Assembly (NCBI GenBank): GCA_910585545.1 | Contig: CAJUFN010000007.1 | Location: 52,935-116,934, forward strand | Length of the DNA stretch: 64,000 nucleotides | Source: an uncultured Lachnospiraceae bacterium | GTDB lineage: Bacteria; Bacillota; Clostridia; Lachnospirales; Lachnospiraceae | Direction of reading: 5' to 3' | Shown: positions 1 through 8,556 of the stretch, one piece after another | How the letters are laid out: every line of letters begins with the position of its first letter | How positions within the stretch are numbered: the stretch's first letter is position 1 | The notes under the pieces: model-generated | Databases searched by the model: none | What the model saw: the letters and a program-made list of their open reading frames with translations, nothing else | Told to the model about the DNA's origin: nothing | Position numbers and translations under genes: made by a program

Positions 1-2518
1 TCTCAACCTTATGTTCTCCTTCTCCAATCTTACAGCCAAGGAATGCCATGTTCACCTTCTCAATATCTACCCGTTTCCCGTCAAGCAGAATTTCAAAGTT
101 CTCATCATACGGAATCGTTGTGATAAGAGCTCCCTCTTTTTTGACATTGATCATTCCTGTGATTCGGTTCCCTTTTGTCTCTCCTTTGTCCACTATAAAT
201 TCAGACTGATATAAATCCATCCCCTTTTCTTCTATACTTTTATAAGATTCCCTCATAAGATAATATTCCATGTCTGTAATCTCATACTCACCTGCATCAA
301 ATATAATGTTTACTTCTGAGGTTTTGCAGTCCAAAGGCAGCACATAGGTAAATGTCGTATTCCCATTATAGTAGATATGCGTATCCGCAGTCAGCTTATT
401 CCTTTCCCCATTCAGCCATATCGCAATATCTTTCCCCGGATGATAATTTTTCACCTGAAATCTCAAAAACAGCGTATGGGCTTCTTCTCTATCCGTTACT
501 TTGTCTTTATTCGGAAGCCTCACTGGAACCTCCGTCTTTTTCTTCGCATGGATACAGTACCCTTTATCCTTCTTTATAATCTCTATATTTTCATTCTTCT
601 TTTCCGGAATCTCAAATTCCCCTACCTCTATATCATCCGTATCTTTGACGCCCTCTTCCTCTTTCAGATCAGTGGCATCCTCCAAGACAGCATGTGATAA
701 AAATGCAGTCTGATTATATGGAAATTCCAACTGCTGATACATTTCCTCAGACATCACTTTGTCCGTTGCATAGATAATCGGGGCAACCTCTTCATTCACC
801 CATATCTTCTGACCATCAACAGTCCCATATAACTCATACCCCGGAACTTCTTCTGAAGAAATGAGATACTTTACCCCCATAAATCTTAACCATACCGGAT
901 TTCCTGATACGGACTGCATCAAATAATTCCGAAACGGCATATTAAGCCCAAATATTTGATTCCGAAACTTCAGATATTCTTCGTTATACGAAGACGAATA
1001 CAGTGAAGTTATGTTCTGTTCCATGTCAAAAATCCGATTAAGATTAGCGGCATTCTCCTTGTCCGTTCCCTTTTGTTCCATCCGGTAATAACCATCTTCC
1101 TGGCTCAAAATTTCATCAATCGCGCGCTCGATTCTTTTATCTGTTACCTTTTGATAGAATTCATGGCTCTCTATCTGTTCCGTTCTTATATGAAATACTC
1201 CGCCGTATAGAATCAAAAATATGATCGGAGGTACCATAAGAAGCAACAGATTTCGTTTCTGCCAATAGATAAGAAAACCAACTAACATAAGAAGCGCCTC
1301 TATCACGATCATCTCCCAATATTTGGAATACGCTGTAATCATCCCTTCCACATATAGGATTCCTGCGGTCACAATATATGAAATGCCTCCAACCATAAAT
1401 GTAATTTCTTTGTTTTCTTGTTTTCTAAAATAATCCGCCATCAGATAACAGAGCAATGGAAGAAACGGAATCATAGCCTTATCCCGGATATATAATCCTC
1501 CATTTAGCAAAAATGCAAACAGCGGTACCGTAAAAACGATTATGCATCCATAAACCAACACTCTCTCATAACATTTTCGATAACACAATCCTGTAACCAA
1601 AACGGTAATCGCCACTGTCGTCAGCCCGATTCCATAAGGCGTATATAGCAAACGCAATATCTGTATGTCCGGAATCAGAAGAAGTTTTAACATCGATACT
1701 ATACCTGCGCCGCCGAATACCTGCGCACTATCGCTGCCGCTTCCTCCTCTCCCCAAAAGGGCTACTGCCGTTGGTATCAGTAATATCCCACTCATAAGTA
1801 CCGCCGTCATCATCGGCATAAGAAATCTAAAACCATCCGACAGGAATCCAAAAACCGTCACTTTCCTGCCTTCTTTGTCCTGCATTTGAAAATATCGATG
1901 CAATCCATACAGAACTAGTGCCAGCATCCCGCCTATGCTAAAGTAGAAACTGGTCATAATCATCAGGAACACGCTCAGCGTATATAACCCGGATTTTCGT
2001 TTCTCGAAGAATCTGTCCACTCCTATAAACGCCAGACACAAAAACGGCATATAATTCACAAACATAACCTGACTATAGGAATGAAAAATCATCGGTCCCG
2101 ACAGAAGATACATCCATGCAGTAAAAAAACTTATTTTTCCGGAAAATCCCCTTTTTCGCAGCCATCCATACATCAGCATCACTGATGCCATAAGGCATAA
2201 AATTCCTGATATCATCATATAGTCTCCCATCTTCACGAATGGAAAAAGATATGACAATAATATAACCGGACTATACAAACCATAATAAGCGAAACAATAA
2301 ATGTTCTGTCCTCCGCCGATATTCGCTGCAAATTCCGGAAATAGCTCTCCGGTCTCATAGAACTGCTGCCTGAAATAATCCGGCAGTACGCTATGCTGAC
2401 TTATCCAGTCTACCTTGGATCCAAAAATCCCATAACGTCCGCATAAAAACCAGCAAAAGAATACAGCCAGCATCCCAAGAAGCACATATAACCCAATGTT
2501 AGATTTCCACTGCTTCAT
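1..2518 (-). CDS. YfhO-family multi-pass membrane protein (3' end outside window)
   Basis: The frame is open from an ATG at 2518 to the window edge, so only the last residues are missing. The N-terminus (MKQWKSNIGLYVLLGMLAVF) enters a first membrane helix, and many hydrophobic segments follow. The C-terminal part has a soluble beta-rich domain with TIPYDENF, DGKRV and FLGCKIGEGEH, a pattern I recognise from YfhO proteins, which are linked to glycosylation of lipoteichoic acid or other surface polymers. The start overlaps the end of the upstream GT2 gene by 20 bp, which suggests translational coupling. In this family the GT2 enzyme supplies a lipid-linked sugar that the YfhO-like protein transfers outside the membrane; that role is inferred. 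Confidence 0.8.
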   Translation of the reverse strand, partial: MKQWKSNIGLYVLLGMLAVFFCWFLCGRYGIFGSKVDWISQHSVLPDYFRQQFYETGELFPEFAANIGGGQNIYCFAYYGLYSPVILLSYLFPFVKMGDYMMISGILCLMASVMLMYGWLRKRGFSGKISFFTAWMYLLSGPMIFHSYSQVMFVNYMPFLCLAFIGVDRFFEKRKSGLYTLSVFLMIMTSFYFSIGGMLALVLYGLHRYFQMQDKEGRKVTVFGFLSDGFRFLMPMMTAVLMSGILLIPTAVALLGRGGSGSDSAQVFGGAGIVSMLKLLLIPDIQILRLLYTPYGIGLTTVAITVLVTGLCYRKCYERVLVYGCIIVFTVPLFAFLLNGGLYIRDKAMIPFLPLLCYLMADYFRKQENKEITFMVGGISYIVTAGILYVEGMITAYSKYWEMIVIEALLMLVGFLIYWQKRNLLLLMVPPIIFLILYGGVFHIRTEQIESHEFYQKVTDKRIERAIDEILSQEDGYYRMEQKGTDKENAANLNRIFDMEQNITSLYSSSYNEEYLKFRNQIFGLNMPFRNYLMQSVSGNPVWLRFMGVKYLISSEEVPGYELYGTVDGQKIWVNEEVAPIIYATDKVMSEEMYQQLEFPYNQTAFLSHAVLEDATDLKEEEGVKDTDDIEVGEFEIPEKKNENIEIIKKDKGYCIHAKKKTEVPVRLPNKDKVTDREEAHTLFLRFQVKNYHPGKDIAIWLNGERNKLTADTHIYYNGNTTFTYVLPLDCKTSEVNIIFDAGEYEITDMEYYLMRESYKSIEEKGMDLYQSEFIVDKGETKGNRITGMINVKKEGALITTIPYDENFEILLDGKRVDIEKVNMAFLGCKIGEGEHKVE

Positions 2519-3473
2519 GAGTCCTCCCCTTTACCTCTTGACTGGAATCTTTGAGAATAAAAATCGGTCTTCTCTTTGTCTCCAGATAAGTCTTGGACAG
2601 ATATTGTCCTACAATCCCCGTGCAAAGTAATTGTATCCCGCTCACCAGGAAGATAATACATACAAGAGACGGCCAACCTGCAACCGGATTACCAAAGGCA
2701 AGCGTTTGTCCTACTATAACCAATATCATGATAAACGACAGCAGACAAAACAACACTCCTACTATCGAAGCCAACGACAATGGTGCTACAGAAAATCCCG
2801 TAATTCCTTCCAACGAATAGGAAAACAACTTACCAAGAGACCATTTGGTCTCTCCTTTGGAACGCTCGATATTCTCGAACTCCAGCCACTTGGTCCTAAA
2901 TCCGACCCATTCAAAGATTCCTTTGGAAAAACGATTATATTCACTCATTTCAAGTACTGCATCCACCATCTTACGCTTCATCAGCCGATAGTCCCTGGCG
3001 CCATTCACAATCTCCGTCTTAGATATCTTGTTGATGAATTTATAAAAACTTTCCGACAGAAAAGATCTTATCTTTGGCTCTCCTGCTCTTGTGCAACGCT
3101 TTGTTGCCACGCTATCATAATCTTCTTCCTGCAAAATCTGATACATCTTTGGTAAAAGCTTTGGCGGATCTTGAAGGTCGACATCCATCACTGCCACATA
3201 CTCTCCTGACGCATAATGAAGACCTGCATAGATAGCTGCTTCCTTCCCAAAGTTCCGAGAAAACGACAGATATTGACACCTGTCGTCTTTCTGATTCAGC
3301 TTTTTCATAATATAAAGTGTGTGATCAGACGAACCATCATCTACCAATAGCAATTCTACTCTCACTCTCTGCAATTCTTCCATCTGATCCATAATCTTTT
3401 GCATCTCATGATAATACACGGGAAGTGCCTCTTCCTCATTAAAACATGGTACAATTACTGTCATCTTACTCAT
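2499..3473 (-). CDS. GtrB/DPM1-like family 2 glycosyltransferase
   Basis: This 324-aa protein has a GT-A catalytic domain: the nucleotide-sugar start VPCFNEEEALP, DDGSSDHT near residue 46, and the metal-binding DVDLQDPP near residue 97. Two C-terminal membrane helices (about 230-255 and 265-290) end in GIVGQYLSKTYLETKRRP, the usual tail of bactoprenol-phosphate glycosyltransferases. It probably charges undecaprenyl phosphate with a sugar on the cytoplasmic face. GGAGG lies 9 nt before the chosen ATG. It is the first gene of a pair with the overlapping YfhO gene. Confidence 0.88.
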   Translation of the reverse strand: MSKMTVIVPCFNEEEALPVYYHEMQKIMDQMEELQRVRVELLLVDDGSSDHTLYIMKKLNQKDDRCQYLSFSRNFGKEAAIYAGLHYASGEYVAVMDVDLQDPPKLLPKMYQILQEEDYDSVATKRCTRAGEPKIRSFLSESFYKFINKISKTEIVNGARDYRLMKRKMVDAVLEMSEYNRFSKGIFEWVGFRTKWLEFENIERSKGETKWSLGKLFSYSLEGITGFSVAPLSLASIVGVLFCLLSFIMILVIVGQTLAFGNPVAGWPSLVCIIFLVSGIQLLCTGIVGQYLSKTYLETKRRPIFILKDSSQEVKGRTHEAVEI

Positions 3474-3677
3474 CTTGTCCTACCTCCATATGCCTTTTAT
3501 CCTACTCCTCATTTTTAAAGAAATCCTTAAAGTTAATCTTAAGATTTTCTTATACTTTCTATTTGTATAAAGCAATCTTCTTTATAAATCATTTCAAACT
3601 TATATTTTCCTGGAAATATCAATGCATATACGCTATAATTTGATAGAATTGCAATATTTAAAAAGGATCTTACGTTT

Positions 3678-4184
3678 ATGAATAAATTATCAAATATTTT
3701 AAAACCGCTTTCTATCCTGCCTGCTCTTTGCATGATGTGCCTCATTTTCTCATTTTCCGGACAAACCAGTAAAGAATCCGCAAATTTAAGCGGCGGTATC
3801 AGTTACAAAGTCGTATCTTTTGTAAATACGCTAACCGGAAACACATGGGAGGAAACTGATGTCGAATTGTATGCAAAAAAATGGGAGAATCCAATTCGTA
3901 AACTGGCTCATGTGACGGAATATTTCGTACTTGCTTTGACCGTCAGCCTCCCATTATATACATATGGTATCCGGAATAAATATCTTTTCCTGCTTACCAT
4001 TCTCATCTGCGTCTGCTTCGCCGCCTCGGATGAATATCACCAGTCGTTTGTCGCAGGGCGCGGACCATCCGTAAAAGATGTCGGCATTGACAGTATCGGT
4101 GTGCTTTTAGAGACTTTTGTGCTCTGGTGTTGGCTTAAGATCACAAAAAACCAAAAAAACTTTCTTAATGCCATTTCTTGTTAA
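3678..4184 (+). CDS. VanZ-like family membrane protein
   Basis: This 168-aa protein has hydrophobic segments near residues 12-30, 78-98, 102-120 and 138-155. It carries the VanZ-family signature SDEYHQSFVAGRGPSVKD followed by DIGID-like residues in the last helix region. VanZ in enterococci gives low teicoplanin resistance, but most family members have no known role, so no resistance is claimed. It is transcribed divergently from the GT2 gene, with a possible TATAAT about 40 bp upstream and a weak AAGGAT ribosome site. Confidence 0.75.
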   Translation: MNKLSNILKPLSILPALCMMCLIFSFSGQTSKESANLSGGISYKVVSFVNTLTGNTWEETDVELYAKKWENPIRKLAHVTEYFVLALTVSLPLYTYGIRNKYLFLLTILICVCFAASDEYHQSFVAGRGPSVKDVGIDSIGVLLETFVLWCWLKITKNQKNFLNAISC

Positions 4185-4269
4185 ATAAGCAAAATCTTCT
4201 CAGCATAGATTTCTCCACGCTGAAATGTTATACTGTCGAATAAAGTCGCTCATTTTTTTGTAATTATAG

Positions 4270-4298
4270 TTGAATTTTTCCCTCATTTTTTGTATAGT
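4270..4298 (+). promoter_or_regulatory. Sigma-A promoter of the DUF4143 ATPase
   Basis: TTGAAT (4270-4275), a 17-bp spacer and TATAGT (4293-4298). An AAAGGTGG ribosome site follows before the ATG at 4322. Confidence 0.6.
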
Positions 4299-4321
4299 AT
4301 TTTCAGAAAGGTGGACAAAAA

Positions 4322-5716
4322 ATGTCTGAATTATATTTACAACGTAAAATCGATAACTTTTTAACCAACTGGAAATCCGATCCCGATCGAAAACCTTTGA
4401 TTGTAAAAGGCCCGCGTCAAGTAGGCAAAACAGAGTCTTTGCGCCATTTTGCCGAAAGAAATTACCAGAGTGTGATTTACATCAATTTTGTAGAGGAGCC
4501 CAAATACAAACTGATTACTGAAGATGGATATCGAACTGATGATATTATCAAAAATATTTCCCGAATGGATCCGTCCAAACAGTTTATATCAGGAGATACC
4601 GTTCTTTTTTTCGATGAAATTCAGGATTATCCGGAGATTTCAACCTCATTGAAATTTTTCAAAATTGATGGCCGATTTGATGTAATCTGCAGCGGTTCTC
4701 TTTTGGGTATCAACTATAAACGGATCGAAAGCAACAGCGTTGGTTATAAAACTGACTATTCGATGAGTTCATTAGATTTCGAAGAGTTCTTGTGGGCAAA
4801 AGGGTATGACTCCCCCTCCATTCACGAAATGCTCTGGCATATGGAAACCCTTAAGCCCTTTAATCAAATCGAGATGAATGTATACAGCAGCCTCTTTCTT
4901 GACTACTGTATCCTCGGAGGTATGCCTGCAGTAGTACGGCAATATATTGAAAAGGGAACTTTTGAAGGAACATTGGATATCCAGCACCAATTGCTTGAAG
5001 ACTACAAGGAAGATATCAGAAAATATGCAGACGGAATGGATCAGACCCGTATTTTAAATGTCTTCGAACAAATTCCAAATCAACTTGCAAAAGATAATAA
5101 AAAATTTCAAATTTCCAAAGTTGCTCACGGTGCGCGTTTTAAAGACTATCGTGGATGCATCGAATGGCTTCGGGATGCCGGCATTGTACAAATCTGCTAC
5201 TGCTTGAATTTCCCCGACCTTCCTCTCAAAGGCAATTATTGTGACAACAAGTTTAAGCTTTACTTCTTTGATACTGGTTTATTTGTTGCTATGCTTGATG
5301 AAGAAGCACAAGAGGACCTACGCGTAAACAAAAACCTGAATGTCTATAAAGGTGCTCTCTATGAAAATATTGTTGGAGAAGCCTTGATAAAAAGTGGATA
5401 TGGCCTTTTTTACTATAAAAAAGATGACTCTACATTAGAGGAGGATTTTTTTATCCGAACTCAAACTCAGTTGTTACCTGTCGAGGTGAAGTCAACACGC
5501 GGTACTGCCAAATCTTTGCGAACACTTGTTTCAAGCAAGAGTTATCCTGATATTCAATATGGGATAAAGCTGACTGCCGGAAATGTTGGGTACTGCGAAA
5601 ATATTCTGACCTTTCCGTATTTCTGTGCATTTCTCCTAAAGTCTTACCTCAAACGTGGAGAACTCCACCTACCGCAACAGGAATATACAGATGATACTCC
5701 TGACATTTCTAACTAA
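4322..5716 (+). CDS. AAA_14 / DUF4143 ATPase
   Basis: This 464-aa P-loop ATPase has Walker A GPRQVGKTES near residue 30 and Walker B VLFFDEIQDY near residue 98. A sensor-like SGSLLG follows, then a C-terminal DUF4143 domain with a restriction-like core (LYENIVGEAL, then PVEVKSTRG, i.e. an E-x-K pair). Such proteins are very common in anaerobes; their substrate is unknown. A separate promoter and flanking intergenic spaces indicate a single-gene transcript. Confidence 0.85.
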   Translation: MSELYLQRKIDNFLTNWKSDPDRKPLIVKGPRQVGKTESLRHFAERNYQSVIYINFVEEPKYKLITEDGYRTDDIIKNISRMDPSKQFISGDTVLFFDEIQDYPEISTSLKFFKIDGRFDVICSGSLLGINYKRIESNSVGYKTDYSMSSLDFEEFLWAKGYDSPSIHEMLWHMETLKPFNQIEMNVYSSLFLDYCILGGMPAVVRQYIEKGTFEGTLDIQHQLLEDYKEDIRKYADGMDQTRILNVFEQIPNQLAKDNKKFQISKVAHGARFKDYRGCIEWLRDAGIVQICYCLNFPDLPLKGNYCDNKFKLYFFDTGLFVAMLDEEAQEDLRVNKNLNVYKGALYENIVGEALIKSGYGLFYYKKDDSTLEEDFFIRTQTQLLPVEVKSTRGTAKSLRTLVSSKSYPDIQYGIKLTAGNVGYCENILTFPYFCAFLLKSYLKRGELHLPQQEYTDDTPDISN

Positions 5717-5770
5717 ACCAAATAGAATACAAATAGAAAACTTTAATTTCAAATTTTATAAAAAATCTCA

Positions 5771-5900
5771 GGGGCTGTCGGAAAATAGATAGCCCCCATA
5801 AAAACTGCCAGCAGATAATCTACTGGCAGGGAAAATTTTATATTTTTTCAATTCTCTACTTGACGGGGAGCAGTTCATAATATCATTTCCCGATAGCCCC
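5771..5900. mobile_element. MITE-like 130-bp element with imperfect terminal inverted repeats
   Basis: The left end reads GGGGCTGTCGGAAAATAGAT (5771-5790). The right end, read on the minus strand from 5900, is GGGGCTATCGGGAAATGATA, so about 16 of 20 positions match. Between them are a GGGGCT/AGCCCC hairpin and a second hairpin with 7-bp arms CTGCCAG/CTGGCAG (5799-5823). No transposase is present. No target duplication is visible, as expected if later deletion removed one flank. The right end has cut into the AlbA_2 reading frame. Confidence 0.5.
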
Positions 5901-6873
5901 AATAATTCAACAAAAACAATATTTCTTTCAATATTCTCTTAATTGTTTCTTTTCGTTCTTCATTTATCGGCTTTTTATCGGCTTTTTCCAATTTATCCTC
6001 TTCCGACCTATAGAAGCAAACTACGAATCCTTTCTTCTTTTTCTGAAATTCATATCGAACGCCTGCCCATTCACAAGTCTCTGCAATACGTTTCAATCCT
6101 GTGCCAAAACTTTCAATATCTTTTGAATAATACAAAATTCTGGCAATTTTAGGATTCCTACGAATCGGTCCTTCTGCTTTATCAATAAAATCTTGTGGTT
6201 CCATCCCTTCCGGAAAAGTGCCCGGATTGTATATCTCCACACAATCTTTAAAAATTACCACTTCATTACTTTCACCTGAAGAATAATCCTTATGGCAAAA
6301 TGAATTTAATAAAGCCTCTCTTATCGCATCCACTGGAATCTCCGGAATTTCTATTCTCTGTCTTGAACCTGTAAATTCCACTTTCCAATGAATGTTACTC
6401 TTAATATAACTTTCTGCAATATCCACCAAATTTAAAACAGGACCATGATGACGCTGAATATCATTAAAAGTCAGACGCTCACTCGTTGCAAAAATTGCCA
6501 TCTGCACATCCTGAATCAAATTTTCCCAACGATTTCCTTCTCTTCCACTCTTCAAAATCAAACTTGTAATCTCTTCTGGCGACATCGTTAAATCTTCATC
6601 TGCTACTCTCATTTTTGCAATTCCATATGCAAAATATGGGACCTGTTCTCCTGAAAATCTCACATGAATACAATCTCGTCCATCCAAAACAACTTTATTA
6701 ATCTCAGGATAGATTTTCGGTTCAATATGATTTTTTATCTTTTGACTGACTTCTCTTAAAGATTCCTCTGTCACAACTTGTCCAATAGGTGTTCCATCCG
6801 GCTTTACATCAAAATACAATTCACCTTGCTGATGTTTATTTAATATAGCACAAATTGAATACATAGCCTCTTT
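5875..6873 (-). pseudogene. AlbA_2 / RecG-like ATP-binding domain protein, truncated at both ends
   Basis: The readable part (about 329 aa from an internal ATG at 6864) holds an AlbA_2-type domain (SICAILNKHQQGELYFDV, then DGTPIGQ) and a GHKL-like C-terminal half (EALLNSFCHKDY, FGTGLKRI). Family members normally begin about 20 residues earlier. Here the codons before the ATG still encode KEA of that missing stretch, but the next codon upstream is the TAA of the neighbouring gene, in the same frame. The C-terminus runs into the MITE-like element and lacks the usual winged-helix tail. It is probably a fragment left by deletion at both ends. Confidence 0.65.
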
Positions 6874-7302
6874 TTATAAAAACTTTTTCAGTTTCTTTAT
6901 ATTCTTCTCCTCAAACTCCTGCAAATCTTCCATCAAGTCCAAAATTTTCTTATCGGCGTTTTTATAATCATGTTCTTTCTGGATCGCTTCCGTAACTCCC
7001 ATCGTACTGCCGGTAATCATCATTTGCGCAATATGCGATGTGCTCTGATCCATCATCGTCTGTATATTAATCATGAGATATGTTCTAATTTTCTCAAACG
7101 CAGATAATCCCTTTTCATCATGCCCACTATCGTTCAATAATTCTTTTGCATCTCTGTGAAACATCAGATATCCTTCATATTGTTCCTGCAAATGTTCTTT
7201 AAACTCCTTATCCTTCACAATATCAAGCAGCTGCTCAATCGTCTCCACACCCATCTGGGAATTCTGATATACAAAATTTAGCAATTCGGCATTTCCATTC
7301 AT
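6874..7302 (-). CDS. Small all-helical protein of unknown function
   Basis: About 142 aa, predicted to be almost entirely helical and rich in E, Q and M, suggesting a four-helix bundle; a ferritin-like fold is a guess. The chosen ATG (7302) lies 9 nt after AAGGAG, which fits better than the GTG two codons upstream. It ends in KKLKKFL and abuts the AlbA_2 remnant with only nine bases between its stop and that ATG. I do not recognise the family with confidence. Confidence 0.55.
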   Translation of the reverse strand: MNGNAELLNFVYQNSQMGVETIEQLLDIVKDKEFKEHLQEQYEGYLMFHRDAKELLNDSGHDEKGLSAFEKIRTYLMINIQTMMDQSTSHIAQMMITGSTMGVTEAIQKEHDYKNADKKILDLMEDLQEFEEKNIKKLKKFL

Positions 7303-7359
7303 ATGCACACACTCCTTTTTTCTTTAGTATGTACCCATCACGAAAAATCTATACAGAGA

Positions 7360-8556
7360 CTACGTTCCCTTTTTAATTACATCATGCCCGAATTTTTTCT
7401 GAATCGTTTCCATCGCTTCTTCTGCCTTGCGTTTTTTCTCATCCTGCTTCGCTTTTTTCATCTGATTTTGCACCTCAAAGATGTTCATCTGCTCTGGTTC
7501 GCTCTCCTCTGCCAGCTTTGAAGTGCGGATGCCAAGCAGACGGATCGGGGTCTCATTCCATAATTCCCGAAACAATTCGCATGCTGCTTCGTACAGATCT
7601 TTATCCTGATTCGTTGCCTTTGCAAATTGTTTCTGGTGAGAAACCTTCTGGAACGTATGATATTTGATTTCTACACCGATCATATTGGCTTTCTGCCTGG
7701 CAGCACGCAATCTCCTTCCCACACTTTTAGAAAGTTTATCTAACACTTTAAACGCATCTTCTGCCCTGTCAATATCTCTTGGCAAGGTTGTGGAATTGCC
7801 AATCCCTTTTGCCTCCATCTGCTCAGACTGAACTTCTGAGTGATCGATGCCGTTGGCAAATTCCCACAAAAGTCTTCCATGACTTTTCAAATGCAATTCT
7901 AAAAGCGCAGAATCCGCCTTTGCCAAATCGCCTATCGTCCGTATCTCCAGTTTTTGCATCACAGCTACGCTGGAATGCCCTGCCATATATAATTCGGAAA
8001 TTGGCAGAGGCCACATTTTCACCCGGATTTCTTCCGGAAACAAGGTGTGTACTTTATTCGGCTTTTCAAAATCAGACGCCATTTTTGCCAGCAGTTTATT
8101 TACAGAAATTCCCACATTTACCGTAAACCCAAATTTCTTATAAATAGCATCTTTGATGATAAACGCAGCTTCCACCGGAGATTTATATTGAGACGCAATT
8201 GGGGTGAAATCTATATAACATTCATCAATGCTAACTTGTTCGATATCCGGCGTAAAGGTATAAAGGAAATCCATCATTGCTTTACTGTATCTTAAATATA
8301 GTTTATGATCGGGTGCCGCCTGTACCAGATTCGGGCATTTCCGAAGCGCGTTTGCCACCGGTTCTCCGGTCTTAATTCCATATTGCTTCGCCGAGATAGA
8401 TTTTGCCAGCACAATACCATGGCGGGACTTCTGATTCCCGCCAATGATTGCATTGAGCTTCCGCAAATCCTGCTCTGCTCCGTTTTTTAATTGTTCCACC
8501 GCAGTCCAGCTAAGGTACGCGGAATTTACATCAATATGGAAAATAATCCGTTCCAT
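7360..8556 (-). CDS. dinB: DNA polymerase IV (Y-family translesion polymerase)
   Basis: This 398-aa enzyme has the Y-family hallmarks: FHIDVNSAYLSW at residues 6-17 with the metal-binding Asp9, and SIDECYIDFT near residue 110 with the catalytic Asp-Glu pair. The helix-hairpin-helix region and little-finger domain follow (GNSTTLPRD, then RLLGIRTSKL). It copies past damaged bases with low fidelity. Its ATG immediately follows the clpB stop with no gap, so it may be co-transcribed with clpB under heat-shock control. Confidence 0.93.
   Translation of the reverse strand: MERIIFHIDVNSAYLSWTAVEQLKNGAEQDLRKLNAIIGGNQKSRHGIVLAKSISAKQYGIKTGEPVANALRKCPNLVQAAPDHKLYLRYSKAMMDFLYTFTPDIEQVSIDECYIDFTPIASQYKSPVEAAFIIKDAIYKKFGFTVNVGISVNKLLAKMASDFEKPNKVHTLFPEEIRVKMWPLPISELYMAGHSSVAVMQKLEIRTIGDLAKADSALLELHLKSHGRLLWEFANGIDHSEVQSEQMEAKGIGNSTTLPRDIDRAEDAFKVLDKLSKSVGRRLRAARQKANMIGVEIKYHTFQKVSHQKQFAKATNQDKDLYEAACELFRELWNETPIRLLGIRTSKLAEESEPEQMNIFEVQNQMKKAKQDEKKRKAEEAMETIQKKFGHDVIKKGT

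Noticed and set aside
352..713. Overlapping plus-strand frames near the left edge
   Set aside because: The YfhO-family frame on the minus strand is continuous through this stretch.
2631..3155. 174-codon plus-strand frame
   Set aside because: Lies wholly opposite the GT2 glycosyltransferase, has no ribosome site and a composition typical of an antisense shadow.
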